Below, piece by piece: positions 6,298 to 13,926 of a stretch of DNA of 17,162 bases. The DNA is from Flavobacteriales bacterium (GTDB lineage Bacteria > Bacteroidota > Bacteroidia > Flavobacteriales_D > Sanyastnellaceae): positions 1-17,162 of the forward strand of contig JAIYCK010000184.1 of assembly GCA_027488055.1 (NCBI GenBank). The letters run 5' to 3'. The notes under the pieces were generated by a model, which saw nothing but the letters and a program-made list of their open reading frames with translations, was not told where the DNA came from and searched no databases. The translations under genes and the position numbers were made by a program. The first letter of the stretch is position 1. Each line of letters begins with the position of its first letter.

Positions 6298-6408
6298 CAT
6301 CCGGTACGCAGCGAAGGATTTCACTCAATGCAATCCAGATTCCGCGGGTATTCGTCCCGATAAGGTTTGCTTACATAGTTAAGCGGGCTATAGTTTTCCA
6401 ATTGCCCT

Positions 6409-6416
6409 TAAATTTG
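6409..6416 (+). promoter_or_regulatory. Exact -7 box next to the DUF2480 start codon
   Basis: TAAATTTG matches TAnnTTTG exactly and is followed by CGGC and the ATG at 6421. No clear TTG sits 19-21 bases upstream. If the box is used, transcription would start at about the ATG, giving a leaderless mRNA. Confidence 0.5.
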
Positions 6417-6420
6417 CGGC

Positions 6421-6942
6421 ATGGATTCAACCATTGTCAATAAGGTAGCCAACAGCGGTCTCGTCACCATCGAGTTGGAAAATCAATTACCGAAAAATCC
6501 CCGATTGGTCATCGATCTAGCAGATCAGTTGTTCCAGGGATTGGTGCTGCGCGAGAAGGATTTTCGAGAGTGGATTTCGCTTCATGATTGGAATCTTTAC
6601 AACGATGCAATGGTAGCGGTGCATTGTTCGGCAGATGCAATAGTGCCGCAATGGGCCTTTATGCTTGTAGCCACCAAGCTGGGCCAAAAAGCAAAATTGG
6701 TGATACAAGGAGACGCGCAGGACTTGGATTTATTCATTGCACACGAAATGGTCAAAGCGTTGAACATCGCGGATTATCAAGATGCCAAAATCATCATCAA
6801 AGGGTGCAGTGATGCATCGATCAATGGTCATGCATATACCTTGTTGGCATTCAATTTACAGCCAGTGGCCAAGAGCATCATGTTTGGTGAGCCTTGCAGC
6901 ACGGTGCCGCTCTATAAACGCGTCGACAAGCCCGCTCAATAA
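6421..6942 (+). CDS. DUF2480 family protein
   Basis: The 173-residue protein matches the DUF2480 family along its whole length. It starts MDSTIVNKVANSGLVTIELE, then LADQLFQGLVLREKDFREWI and HDWNLYNDAMVAVHCSADAI, continues VPQWAFML, and ends with IIIKGCSD and SIMFGEPCSTVPLYKR. Members are cytosolic, about 165-175 residues long and found mainly in Bacteroidota; the conserved cysteines and the GCSD motif suggest a catalytic or metal site, but no function is established to my knowledge. The gene is preceded by an exact -7 box. Its 3' end overlaps that of purF on the other strand by 7 bases (6936-6942), so the two genes share their last codons tail to tail. Confidence 0.93.
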   Translation: MDSTIVNKVANSGLVTIELENQLPKNPRLVIDLADQLFQGLVLREKDFREWISLHDWNLYNDAMVAVHCSADAIVPQWAFMLVATKLGQKAKLVIQGDAQDLDLFIAHEMVKALNIADYQDAKIIIKGCSDASINGHAYTLLAFNLQPVAKSIMFGEPCSTVPLYKRVDKPAQ

Positions 6943-8840
6943 GCTCGCGCATTGATGCCGCTCATGTAATTGATAAAAGCCTTATTTACCACCTTGTTAC
7001 CGCCAGGCGTTGGATAGTCACCGGTGAAATACCAGTCTCCTATGTGATTCGGGCAGGCTTGGTGCAGCCCCTCGATCTCCTGAAAGATAACTTCTACTTT
7101 TGCTGAAATACCCGAGGGCGTCACAAGTTCTGCAATTTTGTTGGATATCTCGGTGCTGGTAAAGGGTGCGTAGATTTCCTTGACGTAGTTTTTCACGGTG
7201 TCTTTGGGAGCGTCGAGTTGATCTTCGCATTTGCGCAGCACGGACCCAAATACGGTGTCGTAGGTGCCACGCTCACGGTGCAGGACAATGGCGGCCTGAA
7301 AGGCCACGAAATCGCTCAATTTTGCCATGTCAATGCCATAACAATCGGGATATCGAATTTGCGGCGCAGATGAAGCAATGATGATTTTTTTTGGCCCCAA
7401 ACGATCCAACATTTTGATGATGGATTTTTTCAAGGTGGTGCCGCGCACAATACTGTCGTCGATGACGATGAGCGAATCCACCCCGCGCTGGACAGTACCA
7501 TGGGTAATATCATACACGCTTTCTACCATTTCATCGCGGGCACTGTCTTGTGTGATGAAGGTACGCAATTTCACATCCTTGATCGTGATTTTCTCTAAAC
7601 GCGCGCGCTTTCGCAAGATGGTTTCCAAAATGGCAGGATCAAACGGACTCTGCAATTTGGCAATTTCAGCAATTTTTACATCATTGAGATGATCTTCTAG
7701 GGCCTTCATCATGCCGTAGAATGCCGTTTCAGCCGTGTTCGGGATGAAAGAGAATACTGTGCGCTCTAGGTCGTAGTCAGTAGCCTTCAAAAGCTGAGGC
7801 ACAATGTTGCGACCCAACTGCTGACGCTCTTTGTAGATGGCGCTGTCGTTGCCTCTTGAGAAGTAAATACGCTCAAAGGAGCACGACTTTTTTTCTTGAG
7901 GCTCTCGTATCTTTTTAACTGTGCTCGAACCTTCTTTGCGGATGATATAGGCATGACCAGGGAGCAACTCGTGAATGTCTTCTTCTTTGGCTTTGAAGGC
8001 TGTTTGGATCGGTGGGCGCTCACTGGCCACCACACATACTTCATCGTCTTCATACCAATAGGCTGGACGAATGCCGTTGGGGTCGCGCAATACAAAAGCA
8101 TCACCATGTCCCATCAAGCCAGCCATGGCATATCCTCCATCAAAGTCACGGGAGGCGCGCGTGAGCACACGCTGCACATCCAAATGCTGTGATATCTTTT
8201 TGGTGATTTCTACATTGCTATAACCTTGTTGCTTGTACATGTCAAACAACTGCTGATTTTCCTCATCCAAAAAGTGACCTATTTTTTCCATCACTGTCAC
8301 CGTATCGGCTTTTTCCTTCGGGAATTGTCCGAGCTCAATCAGCAGGTCGAACAGCTCATCTACATTGGTCATGTTGAAATTGCCAGCTACAACGAGGTTG
8401 CGCGTCATCCAATTGTTTTGTCGCAAAAACGGATGGCAGTTCTCAATGCTATTGCCTCCATACGTTCCGTAACGGAGATGACCCAAAAACAGCTCCCCCA
8501 TGAAGGCAAAGTTGTCTTTCAAGTATTGTGAATCCTTTAGTTTTTCTGGATGTTTTTGTTGCAATTCTTCAAAACGCGACATCACTTTGGCAAACACATC
8601 GCGAATCGGCTGACTGTCATTGCTACGGATGCGACTGATGTATTTTTTGCCGGGCTCTGGATCCAGTTTGATATTCGCCAAACCTGCTCCATCTTGCCCA
8701 CGATTGTGCTCCTTTTGCATCAAAAGGTACATTTTGTTTAGGCCGTAAAATGCAGTTCCGTACTTGTCGGTGTAGAATTGGAGCGGTTTTTTGAGCCTCA
8801 AAAGGGCAATTCCGCATTCGTGCTTTATAGCATCACTCAT
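6936..8840 (-). CDS. purF: Amidophosphoribosyltransferase, long Bacteroidota form
   Basis: PurF commits PRPP to purine synthesis by transferring the glutamine amide nitrogen to make 5-phosphoribosylamine. The 634-residue protein starts MSDAIKHECGIALLRL, so the nucleophile Cys9 would be exposed after removal of a short leader. The amidotransferase domain has EHNRGQDGAG (44-53), GHLRYGTYGG (120-129) and AGNFNMTN (152-159) where most PurFs have HNGNLTN. The phosphoribosyltransferase domain carries IVIDDSIVRGTTL (458-470), the PRPP loop, and SAPQIRYPDCYGIDM (491-505). It is about 130 residues longer than E. coli PurF (505); from memory this long form with GNFNMTN is normal for Bacteroidota. It ends at GDYPTPGGNKVVNKAFINY plus a short tail. 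It is a single gene with no other purine genes nearby. Confidence 0.93.
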   Translation of the reverse strand: MSDAIKHECGIALLRLKKPLQFYTDKYGTAFYGLNKMYLLMQKEHNRGQDGAGLANIKLDPEPGKKYISRIRSNDSQPIRDVFAKVMSRFEELQQKHPEKLKDSQYLKDNFAFMGELFLGHLRYGTYGGNSIENCHPFLRQNNWMTRNLVVAGNFNMTNVDELFDLLIELGQFPKEKADTVTVMEKIGHFLDEENQQLFDMYKQQGYSNVEITKKISQHLDVQRVLTRASRDFDGGYAMAGLMGHGDAFVLRDPNGIRPAYWYEDDEVCVVASERPPIQTAFKAKEEDIHELLPGHAYIIRKEGSSTVKKIREPQEKKSCSFERIYFSRGNDSAIYKERQQLGRNIVPQLLKATDYDLERTVFSFIPNTAETAFYGMMKALEDHLNDVKIAEIAKLQSPFDPAILETILRKRARLEKITIKDVKLRTFITQDSARDEMVESVYDITHGTVQRGVDSLIVIDDSIVRGTTLKKSIIKMLDRLGPKKIIIASSAPQIRYPDCYGIDMAKLSDFVAFQAAIVLHRERGTYDTVFGSVLRKCEDQLDAPKDTVKNYVKEIYAPFTSTEISNKIAELVTPSGISAKVEVIFQEIEGLHQACPNHIGDWYFTGDYPTPGGNKVVNKAFINYMSGINARAY

Positions 8841-8902
8841 AGGTTTTCTGCTCGCCGAGCAGTATCAATAATGTGGTGAGGATGAGAAGAAAAATCTGGC
8901 CG

Positions 8903-8910
8903 CGAAATTA
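8903..8910 (-). promoter_or_regulatory. Candidate -7 box of purF
   Basis: On the minus strand TAATTTCG followed by CGGC resembles the boxes before the DUF2480 gene (TAAATTTG, CGGC) and trhO (TATTTTTG). The leader would be about 60 bases. No strong TTG is visible at the right distance. I see no purine-riboswitch-like core in the leader. Confidence 0.4.
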
Positions 8911-9052
8911 GTGCATAACCACCTACTAAACCTACATCAATTCTGCCTAGAGGATTATTTATTGCTGAAAATCAATGAAATGAAATGAAAAAAAGTGATT
9001 TTTTATGGAATTCATTGGTGCCACGCATCTTACCAGTATAATTCAAATCAAT

Positions 9053-9781
9053 ATGATGAAAATCCAATCTTTTTTATGCACCGCACTCGCATGGATGATG
9101 GGAATCTGCACCTGGGCACAAACCACAGGTGAAATCCACGGAAAGGTTACCGACGAATTCGGGCTGCCTTTTCCAGGGGTTGTTGTTATTGCCGATAATG
9201 GTGGTCAGCTCATGGGCGCCGCCTCTGACATCGATGGTAAATTCAGGATCAAGCCGCTAGAGGCAGGTCGCTACCAAGTTATGATTTCATATGTTGGTTA
9301 TGACACGATTCAGCTGGCCGCAATTACTGTCAAGCCGGATCAAATCACGATGTTGGACGAACGACAAATGACCGTGTCGAGTGTGACTGGGCCATCTGTT
9401 TGGGTGTATTCAGAAAGGGTCAAACTCATCAATTATGATGGAGACCATATCCAAACGATTACCGACAATGAATTAAAACATCATGCGGCTGCAGGTGGTG
9501 GTGACATCAACAAGATTGTGCTTTCTACTTTCTCTGATATCAAAGCTTCACCAGATGGTCAGGAACTCTACTTCAGAGGCAGCAGGGCCGGCAGCGTGCT
9601 CTATTTTGTGGATGGTATGAAAATTCGCGACAACAATATTACTGTGCCCAGCAGTGGCATCAGCAGCTTGAGTGTCTATACAGGTGGTCTGCCAGCCAAA
9701 TACGGTGACACCACAGGCGGAGTGATTGTGATACAAACTAAAAATTATCTACAAGAGCTTTACAAACAACAAAGTCAATAG
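9053..9781 (+). CDS. Secreted CarboxypepD_reg plus TonB-plug protein without barrel
   Basis: The 242-residue protein has a signal peptide ending near TWAQ (residues 20-23). Residues about 27-100 are a carboxypeptidase-regulatory-like beta-sandwich: EIHGKVTDEFGLPFPGVVVI, SDIDGKFRIKPLEAGRYQV, ISYVGYDT. Residues about 135-230 form a TonB-dependent-receptor plug: FRGSRAGSVLYFVDGMKI and GGLPAKYGDTTGGVIVIQTK. It stops there, so the ~600-residue barrel of SusC/FecA-type receptors is absent, and no barrel reading follows. It may be a free-standing periplasmic or surface plug protein, or a relic of a receptor. The start is ATG 9053 or 9056; a longer start at 9005 would precede the signal peptide. It lies just upstream of an ECF sigma/anti-sigma pair. 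It ends in TAG. Confidence 0.88.
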   Translation: MMKIQSFLCTALAWMMGICTWAQTTGEIHGKVTDEFGLPFPGVVVIADNGGQLMGAASDIDGKFRIKPLEAGRYQVMISYVGYDTIQLAAITVKPDQITMLDERQMTVSSVTGPSVWVYSERVKLINYDGDHIQTITDNELKHHAAAGGGDINKIVLSTFSDIKASPDGQELYFRGSRAGSVLYFVDGMKIRDNNITVPSSGISSLSVYTGGLPAKYGDTTGGVIVIQTKNYLQELYKQQSQ

Positions 9782-9795
9782 TATCGTTGAACTAG

Positions 9796-9852
9796 GGTTA
9801 GAAAACAATAGGATGGCTTCGAAACGTCGTCGCCTTCCTGTTGTAACCTTTT
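9796..9852 (+). terminator. Imperfect hairpin with short T run between plug gene and sigma gene
   Basis: GGTTA (9796-9800) pairs with TAACC (9844-9848), CAATAGGA (9806-9813) with TCCTGTTG (9836-9843), and GGC (9815-9817) with GCC (9832-9834). TTTT follows. A five-base bulge and the short T run make it a weak terminator, perhaps allowing read-through into the sigma gene. Confidence 0.45.
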
Positions 9853-9866
9853 GAGATAAAAAAAAC

Positions 9867-9874
9867 TATATTTG
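9867..9874 (+). promoter_or_regulatory. Exact -7 box of the ECF sigma gene
   Basis: TATATTTG matches TAnnTTTG exactly, 35 bases before the ATG at 9910. Possible upstream elements are TTG at 9841-9843 (23 bases away) or TTTTG at 9849-9853 (13 bases away); neither spacing is ideal. Both lie in the 3' arm or tail of the hairpin at 9796-9852. Confidence 0.5.
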
Positions 9875-9909
9875 AACATACCTTGTTTTTTCGCACAGAC
9901 ATATCCAAA

Positions 9910-10452
9910 ATGACGGACAACGAATTGTTGTTGCGCTATCGTGAAGATGGCCACTCCAAATGGGTGGGACAACTTTACGAGCGATATAGTCATTTGGTTT
10001 TTGGTGTGTGTTTGAAGTATTTGAAAGATCAAGACAATGCGAAAGATGCCACATTGGCTATTTTCGAGAAACTAATGAGTGATTTGCGCACGCGTGAAGT
10101 GGCGACCTTCCAACATTGGCTGTACACCGTCACCAAGAATCATTGCATGCAAGTATTCAGAACGGCCAGCAGAGAGCAGCAACACAAGAACGAATTTGCT
10201 CACCTTGAAATGGAGCAGAATAGAGAGGATGAATGGATGGCCTTGCAATTGCGCGAAGAGGGTCTGCGGTCGCTGGAAAGAGCCATCGAACGATTGAATC
10301 TGCCGCAGCGCACCTGTGTTCAATTGTTTTATTTAGAACGAAAATCATACAAACAAATAGCGGGCACCACGGGATTTACCGAGGGTGAAATCAAATCCTA
10401 TATTCAAAATGGCCGACGGAATTTGAAACAATGGATGCAAATCAATCAATGA
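9910..10452 (+). CDS. RNA polymerase ECF-type sigma factor
   Basis: The 180-residue protein shows the two-domain layout of sigma-70 family extracytoplasmic-function factors. Region 2 spans about residues 15-88: LYERYSHLVFGVCLKYLKD, DATLAIFEKLMSDL, and FQHWLYTVTKNHCMQVFR. Region 4 spans about 120-175: LERAIERLNLPQRTCVQLFY, SYKQIAGTTGFTEGEIKSYI and NGRRNLKQWM, the helix-turn-helix that reads the -35 element. ATG 9910 gives MTDNELLLRYREDGH; a TTG at 9883 would sit too close to the promoter. The stop overlaps the next gene's start as ATGA, so the sigma factor and its likely anti-sigma factor are made together. Confidence 0.92.
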   Translation: MTDNELLLRYREDGHSKWVGQLYERYSHLVFGVCLKYLKDQDNAKDATLAIFEKLMSDLRTREVATFQHWLYTVTKNHCMQVFRTASREQQHKNEFAHLEMEQNREDEWMALQLREEGLRSLERAIERLNLPQRTCVQLFYLERKSYKQIAGTTGFTEGEIKSYIQNGRRNLKQWMQINQ

Positions 10453-11639
10453 GTAAAAAACTAGAACATAACGCCCTGCCTGACCTCGATGAGTTGAGAC
10501 GGTTTCACCACGGTGAACTATCTGCTGATCGCATGCGTGAAATTCAGCACATAGCAGCGGAGAATCCCTTGTTGAAGGATTGCATCGAAGGCTATAAAAC
10601 CACTGGTGTGTTCATCGCTATGCCCGTGTTCGAAAGTACAGGATTATCGTCGGTTGGCGGTGTGTCTGCCACGCAAGCGGCCTCCTCTGGAACGGGGACT
10701 TGGTTCGGAATAAGCAAGACCTTCATCGCTGCTATTACGTCGGCCAAGGTGGTTGTTACGATCATCGCAGCGAGTATAGTAGGTGCCATTTATTTGTATT
10801 CCACGCACCGAGCTACTGATCAGCCTGCAGTTGCGGCATATCATGACACCGACCCAAACTTCCAAACGAACAATGGGATAGTTGCAGACACCACCACCTT
10901 TGTGGAAGATCCGCATTCGGTGTCCGACACCAATTTAGTGCTACCATCAGCATCCAACACTGCGCAATCGACTTCCTCTAATATTCCTCGGAATCTCGAT
11001 CCAAATCATACACCAAGAGTCATTCCCAATGGCCTCCCCAGTATGTCCAATGATTTGAGTATGATTGCGCAGAATGGCACAGGTCAACAGTTGGAGGGCT
11101 TACAGTTGGAAGTTCAACCATTGAGAGGCTCCTTGGTCGGCGTGGGCATGACGTCTATATTGAATTACCGCGTAGCGGACTATTCCGATTACCGCAAACC
11201 AAAGTGGAGCAATCAGGTATTTTCGGAAGGTCACACACCCGCGAATCAAGAAAACAAAACCACAGTGATGGATCGTTCTCGGAGTGTTGTCTTGACGTAT
11301 ATGGAGTATTTAGAAGAGTGTTTGGAATATTATAACAACAAACAATACAAGCAAGCCAAGGAGGGATTCAATCAATTAAAGACGAACTACCCAGAGGATG
11401 TCAATGCACAATTTTATGGAGCCATGGCCCGCTACCACTTGGGCGAATATGATGCGGCAATAGCCATATTCGAATTGACTGAAATCAATGTGCTTCGTTC
11501 ATTCCGCGAAGAGGCTAAGTTTTATCGTGCAATGGCATTGAAGCGACTCAATCGTTCCCCTGAATGGAACACGTTGATGAATGAGATTGCTACAAGTGGC
11601 GGCTTTTATGCAGGGCAGGCGAACAAAGAATTGCAATGA
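10449..11639 (+). CDS. Membrane-anchored TPR-like protein, probable anti-sigma factor
   Basis: The start overlaps the sigma stop in ATGA (10449-10452). The 396-residue protein has a soluble N-terminal part (1-88) with LDELRRFHHGELSADRMREI, resembling the short helical sigma-binding segments of Bacteroidota anti-sigma factors; no HxxxCxxC zinc motif is present. One membrane helix follows (about 100-119, AKVVVTIIAASIVGAIYLYS). Residues 120-285 are a low-complexity Ser/Thr/Asn linker, and 288-370 look like two or three TPR repeats (YMEYLEECLEYYNNKQYKQA, AQFYGAMARYHLGEYDAAIA). The inside-membrane-outside layout suits a transmembrane signal relay. The anti-sigma role is inferred from position and topology. 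An in-frame ATG at 10431 is possible but overlaps sigma more. Confidence 0.88.
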   Translation: MSKKLEHNALPDLDELRRFHHGELSADRMREIQHIAAENPLLKDCIEGYKTTGVFIAMPVFESTGLSSVGGVSATQAASSGTGTWFGISKTFIAAITSAKVVVTIIAASIVGAIYLYSTHRATDQPAVAAYHDTDPNFQTNNGIVADTTTFVEDPHSVSDTNLVLPSASNTAQSTSSNIPRNLDPNHTPRVIPNGLPSMSNDLSMIAQNGTGQQLEGLQLEVQPLRGSLVGVGMTSILNYRVADYSDYRKPKWSNQVFSEGHTPANQENKTTVMDRSRSVVLTYMEYLEECLEYYNNKQYKQAKEGFNQLKTNYPEDVNAQFYGAMARYHLGEYDAAIAIFELTEINVLRSFREEAKFYRAMALKRLNRSPEWNTLMNEIATSGGFYAGQANKELQ

Positions 11640-11663
11640 TTTTTGCATTTCTTAATGACCCGC

Positions 11664-11698
11664 TTTTGACGAGTTTCAATTAAGATTCGTTATAATTG
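11664..11698 (+). promoter_or_regulatory. Candidate promoter of the SulP/carbonic anhydrase pair
   Basis: TTTTG (11664-11668) is followed after 22 bases by TATAATTG (11691-11698), one mismatch from TAnnTTTG. The box ends 3 bases before ATG 11702, so the transcript would be nearly leaderless. Confidence 0.4.
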
Positions 11699-11701
11699 CA
11701 C

Positions 11702-13246
11702 ATGTTAAAGAATCTGCACAAAGATATTCCAGCTGCAATAGTCGTTTTTTTGGTGGCCTTGCCATTGTGCTTAGGTATCGCACTGGCCAGCGGAGCGCCG
11801 CCATTGAGCGGAGTCATCGCAGGGATTATCGGTGGCATCGTGGTGGGCGCCATCAGTGGATCCAATCTCAGCGTGAGTGGACCTGCGGCGGGACTCACCT
11901 CCATCATCATCGTTGCGCTTCATGATCTAGGCAGTTTCGATTTGTTATTGTTGAGTGTTTTTTTAGCAGGGATTTTCCAGATTGGTTTTGGTCTCATAGG
12001 CGCTGGAGCATTGCGCGATTATATTCCCAATAATGTGATCAAAGGAATGTTGGCGGCAATCGGGGTGATTCTGATTCTTAAGCAATTTCCCCACTTATTA
12101 GGTTACGACAAGGATCCCGAAGGAGATGAAGCTTTTATTCAGCCGGATGGAGAGAATACATTCAGCGAAATCGCGGTAGCTTCTGGCAACATCGCTACAG
12201 GGGCCATCATTTTGGGGTTGCTTTCAGTAATCCTGTTGATCTTATTCGATCAAAAAGCGCTTAAACGATTCAAGATTTTTCAATTTATCCCTTCTGCACT
12301 CATAGTTGTATTGATTGGCTCTTTGGTCAATTGTTTCTTCCAATGGTATTACCCCGCACTGTGGTTGAGGGGAGATCACTTGGTGCAATTACCAGAATGG
12401 AACAACCCAATGGAAATCACCCAGCACGTGGTTCCGATCAATTGGTCTGGTTGGATGAAATTTGATGTATGGCGCATTGCAGCCACCTTGGCCATTGTGG
12501 CTGGACTTGAAACATTGCTCAGCTTGGAGGCCATCGATAAACTCGATCCACTCAAGCGACCTTCGCCTCCCAATCGTGAATTGGTGGCCCAAGGTGTGGG
12601 CAATATGACGAGTGGATTGTTAGGTGGGCTTCCGATCACCTCGGTCATCGTGCGCAGCTCCGCCAATGTCATGGCTGGCGCTCAAACCAAACGATCCACC
12701 ATTATGCATGGAGCGTTGTTGTTGATCTGCTTGTTGTTTTTCTCTCCTTGGCTCAACCTTATACCCAAGTCAGTATTGGCGGCAATGCTAATCCTCACGG
12801 GATACAAGCTAGCTAAACCCGCATTGTTCAGAGAGTATTTCCGCAAGGGCTGGGATCAATTTATCCCGTTCATCGTCACGGTCGTGGTCATCGTATTTAC
12901 CGACCTACTCACTGGGGTATTGGTGGGACTATTGGTAGGTTTGGTATTTATTTTCCGAGTTAATTTCAAGAACAATATCGTCGTTACCAAAGACAATAAT
13001 AATTACTTGGTACGCTTCAAAAACGAAGTCAGTTACTTGAGCAAACCGAAAGTGCGTCAGGTATTGGATAATATACCCGATCATTGTGCGGTACTTTTAG
13101 ATGGTACGCGCATCACATTCATAGACAAAGACGTGGTAGAGGTGGTCAACGATTTTATGGTGAGTTGTAAGTGCAGAAATATTCGATTAGAAATCAAAGT
13201 GGACAAAGGCCCAAATGACCAATTGTTTGTGATACCTGAAAAATAA
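11702..13246 (+). CDS. SulP family anion transporter, likely bicarbonate
   Basis: The 514-residue inner-membrane protein has the SulP core. It starts MLKNLHKDIPAAIVVFLVAL, then PLCLGIALASGAPPLSG, the conserved SGPAAGL (59-65), many hydrophobic helices up to about residue 420, and the later SulP motif GNMTSGLLGGLPITSVIVRS. The C-terminal ~90 residues form a weak STAS-like domain (VLLDGTRITFIDKDVVEVVN) without a canonical phosphorylatable serine that I can point to. SulP proteins exchange or co-transport sulfate, bicarbonate, fumarate and similar anions. The carbonic anhydrase 8 bases downstream makes bicarbonate the likely substrate, as in BicA, but the substrate cannot be read from the sequence. 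ATG 11702 is preferred over TTG 11696. Confidence 0.92.
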   Translation: MLKNLHKDIPAAIVVFLVALPLCLGIALASGAPPLSGVIAGIIGGIVVGAISGSNLSVSGPAAGLTSIIIVALHDLGSFDLLLLSVFLAGIFQIGFGLIGAGALRDYIPNNVIKGMLAAIGVILILKQFPHLLGYDKDPEGDEAFIQPDGENTFSEIAVASGNIATGAIILGLLSVILLILFDQKALKRFKIFQFIPSALIVVLIGSLVNCFFQWYYPALWLRGDHLVQLPEWNNPMEITQHVVPINWSGWMKFDVWRIAATLAIVAGLETLLSLEAIDKLDPLKRPSPPNRELVAQGVGNMTSGLLGGLPITSVIVRSSANVMAGAQTKRSTIMHGALLLICLLFFSPWLNLIPKSVLAAMLILTGYKLAKPALFREYFRKGWDQFIPFIVTVVVIVFTDLLTGVLVGLLVGLVFIFRVNFKNNIVVTKDNNNYLVRFKNEVSYLSKPKVRQVLDNIPDHCAVLLDGTRITFIDKDVVEVVNDFMVSCKCRNIRLEIKVDKGPNDQLFVIPEK

Positions 13247-13254
13247 ATTGCAAA

Positions 13255-13884
13255 ATGAAGAGTTACGAAAAATTATTATTAGAAAACAAAGCCTGGGCGC
13301 AGGAAATGGTGGAGGTGGATCCCAATTTTTTCAATAAATTGGAAAAGATCCAAAGCCCTGAATTCCTTTGGATCGGTTGCAGCGATAGCCGTGTGCCTGC
13401 CAATCAAATTACGGGCACTGCGCCGGGTGAGGTCTTTGTGCACCGCAATATTGCTAATCTGTGCATCCACTCCGATGTCAATATGCTGAGTGTGCTGGAA
13501 TATGCGGTCCATCACCTGCGTGTCAAACATGTCATCGTTTGCGGGCACTACGGCTGCGGTGGTGTGCGTGCCTCCATGACCCACGCTGATTACAACATCA
13601 TCAATAAATGGCTGCGACACATCAAAGATGTATATCGCTTTCACCATGACGAACTCGAAGCCATTCCATCTGAAGACGATCGCGCCGATCGATTGGTGGA
13701 ATTAAACGTGATAGAACAAGTACAGAATTTGGCCAAAACCAGCATCATACAAAAGGCATGGAAAAAGTACGATGCACCAACCATACATGGATGGGTGTAT
13801 CGCTTACATGATGGATTGCTGAAGCCGCTGAGCATCATGACTCCTGATTCCAAGGTCGAAGATATTTACCGATATGATGTGTAA
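13255..13884 (+). CDS. can: Beta-carbonic anhydrase
   Basis: The enzyme interconverts CO2 and bicarbonate in the cytosol. The 209-residue protein has all beta-class motifs: WIGCSDSRVPANQI with zinc ligand C42 and the D44-R46 pair, then GEVFVHRNIANLC, and VIVCGHYGCGGVRA with ligands H98 and C101. SVLEYAVHHLRVKH precedes the second motif as usual. The C-terminus HGWVYRLHDGLLKPL is typical of the Can group. It starts 8 bases after the SulP stop and shares its transcript, so the two products can couple bicarbonate import and CO2 hydration. A strong terminator follows. The symbol follows E. coli can by family resemblance. Confidence 0.95.
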   Translation: MKSYEKLLLENKAWAQEMVEVDPNFFNKLEKIQSPEFLWIGCSDSRVPANQITGTAPGEVFVHRNIANLCIHSDVNMLSVLEYAVHHLRVKHVIVCGHYGCGGVRASMTHADYNIINKWLRHIKDVYRFHHDELEAIPSEDDRADRLVELNVIEQVQNLAKTSIIQKAWKKYDAPTIHGWVYRLHDGLLKPLSIMTPDSKVEDIYRYDV

Positions 13885-13898
13885 AAAAACACCAAATG

Positions 13899-13926
13899 AA
13901 AAGACGCCTCAGGGCGTCTTTTTTTT
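13899..13926. terminator. Shared terminator of two convergent operons
   Basis: AAAAGACGCC (13899-13908) pairs with GGCGTCTTTT (13913-13922) around a TCAG loop. Eight T follow on the plus strand (13919-13926). On the minus strand the arm gives four T, so it can also end the opposing operon, more weakly. The stop codon of the DUF2490 gene (13909-13911) lies in the loop. Confidence 0.9.

Noticed and set aside
6054..6443. 129-codon plus-strand reading between the small protein and DUF2480 genes
   Set aside because: It runs out of frame through the strong terminator at 6204-6233 and into the DUF2480 start.
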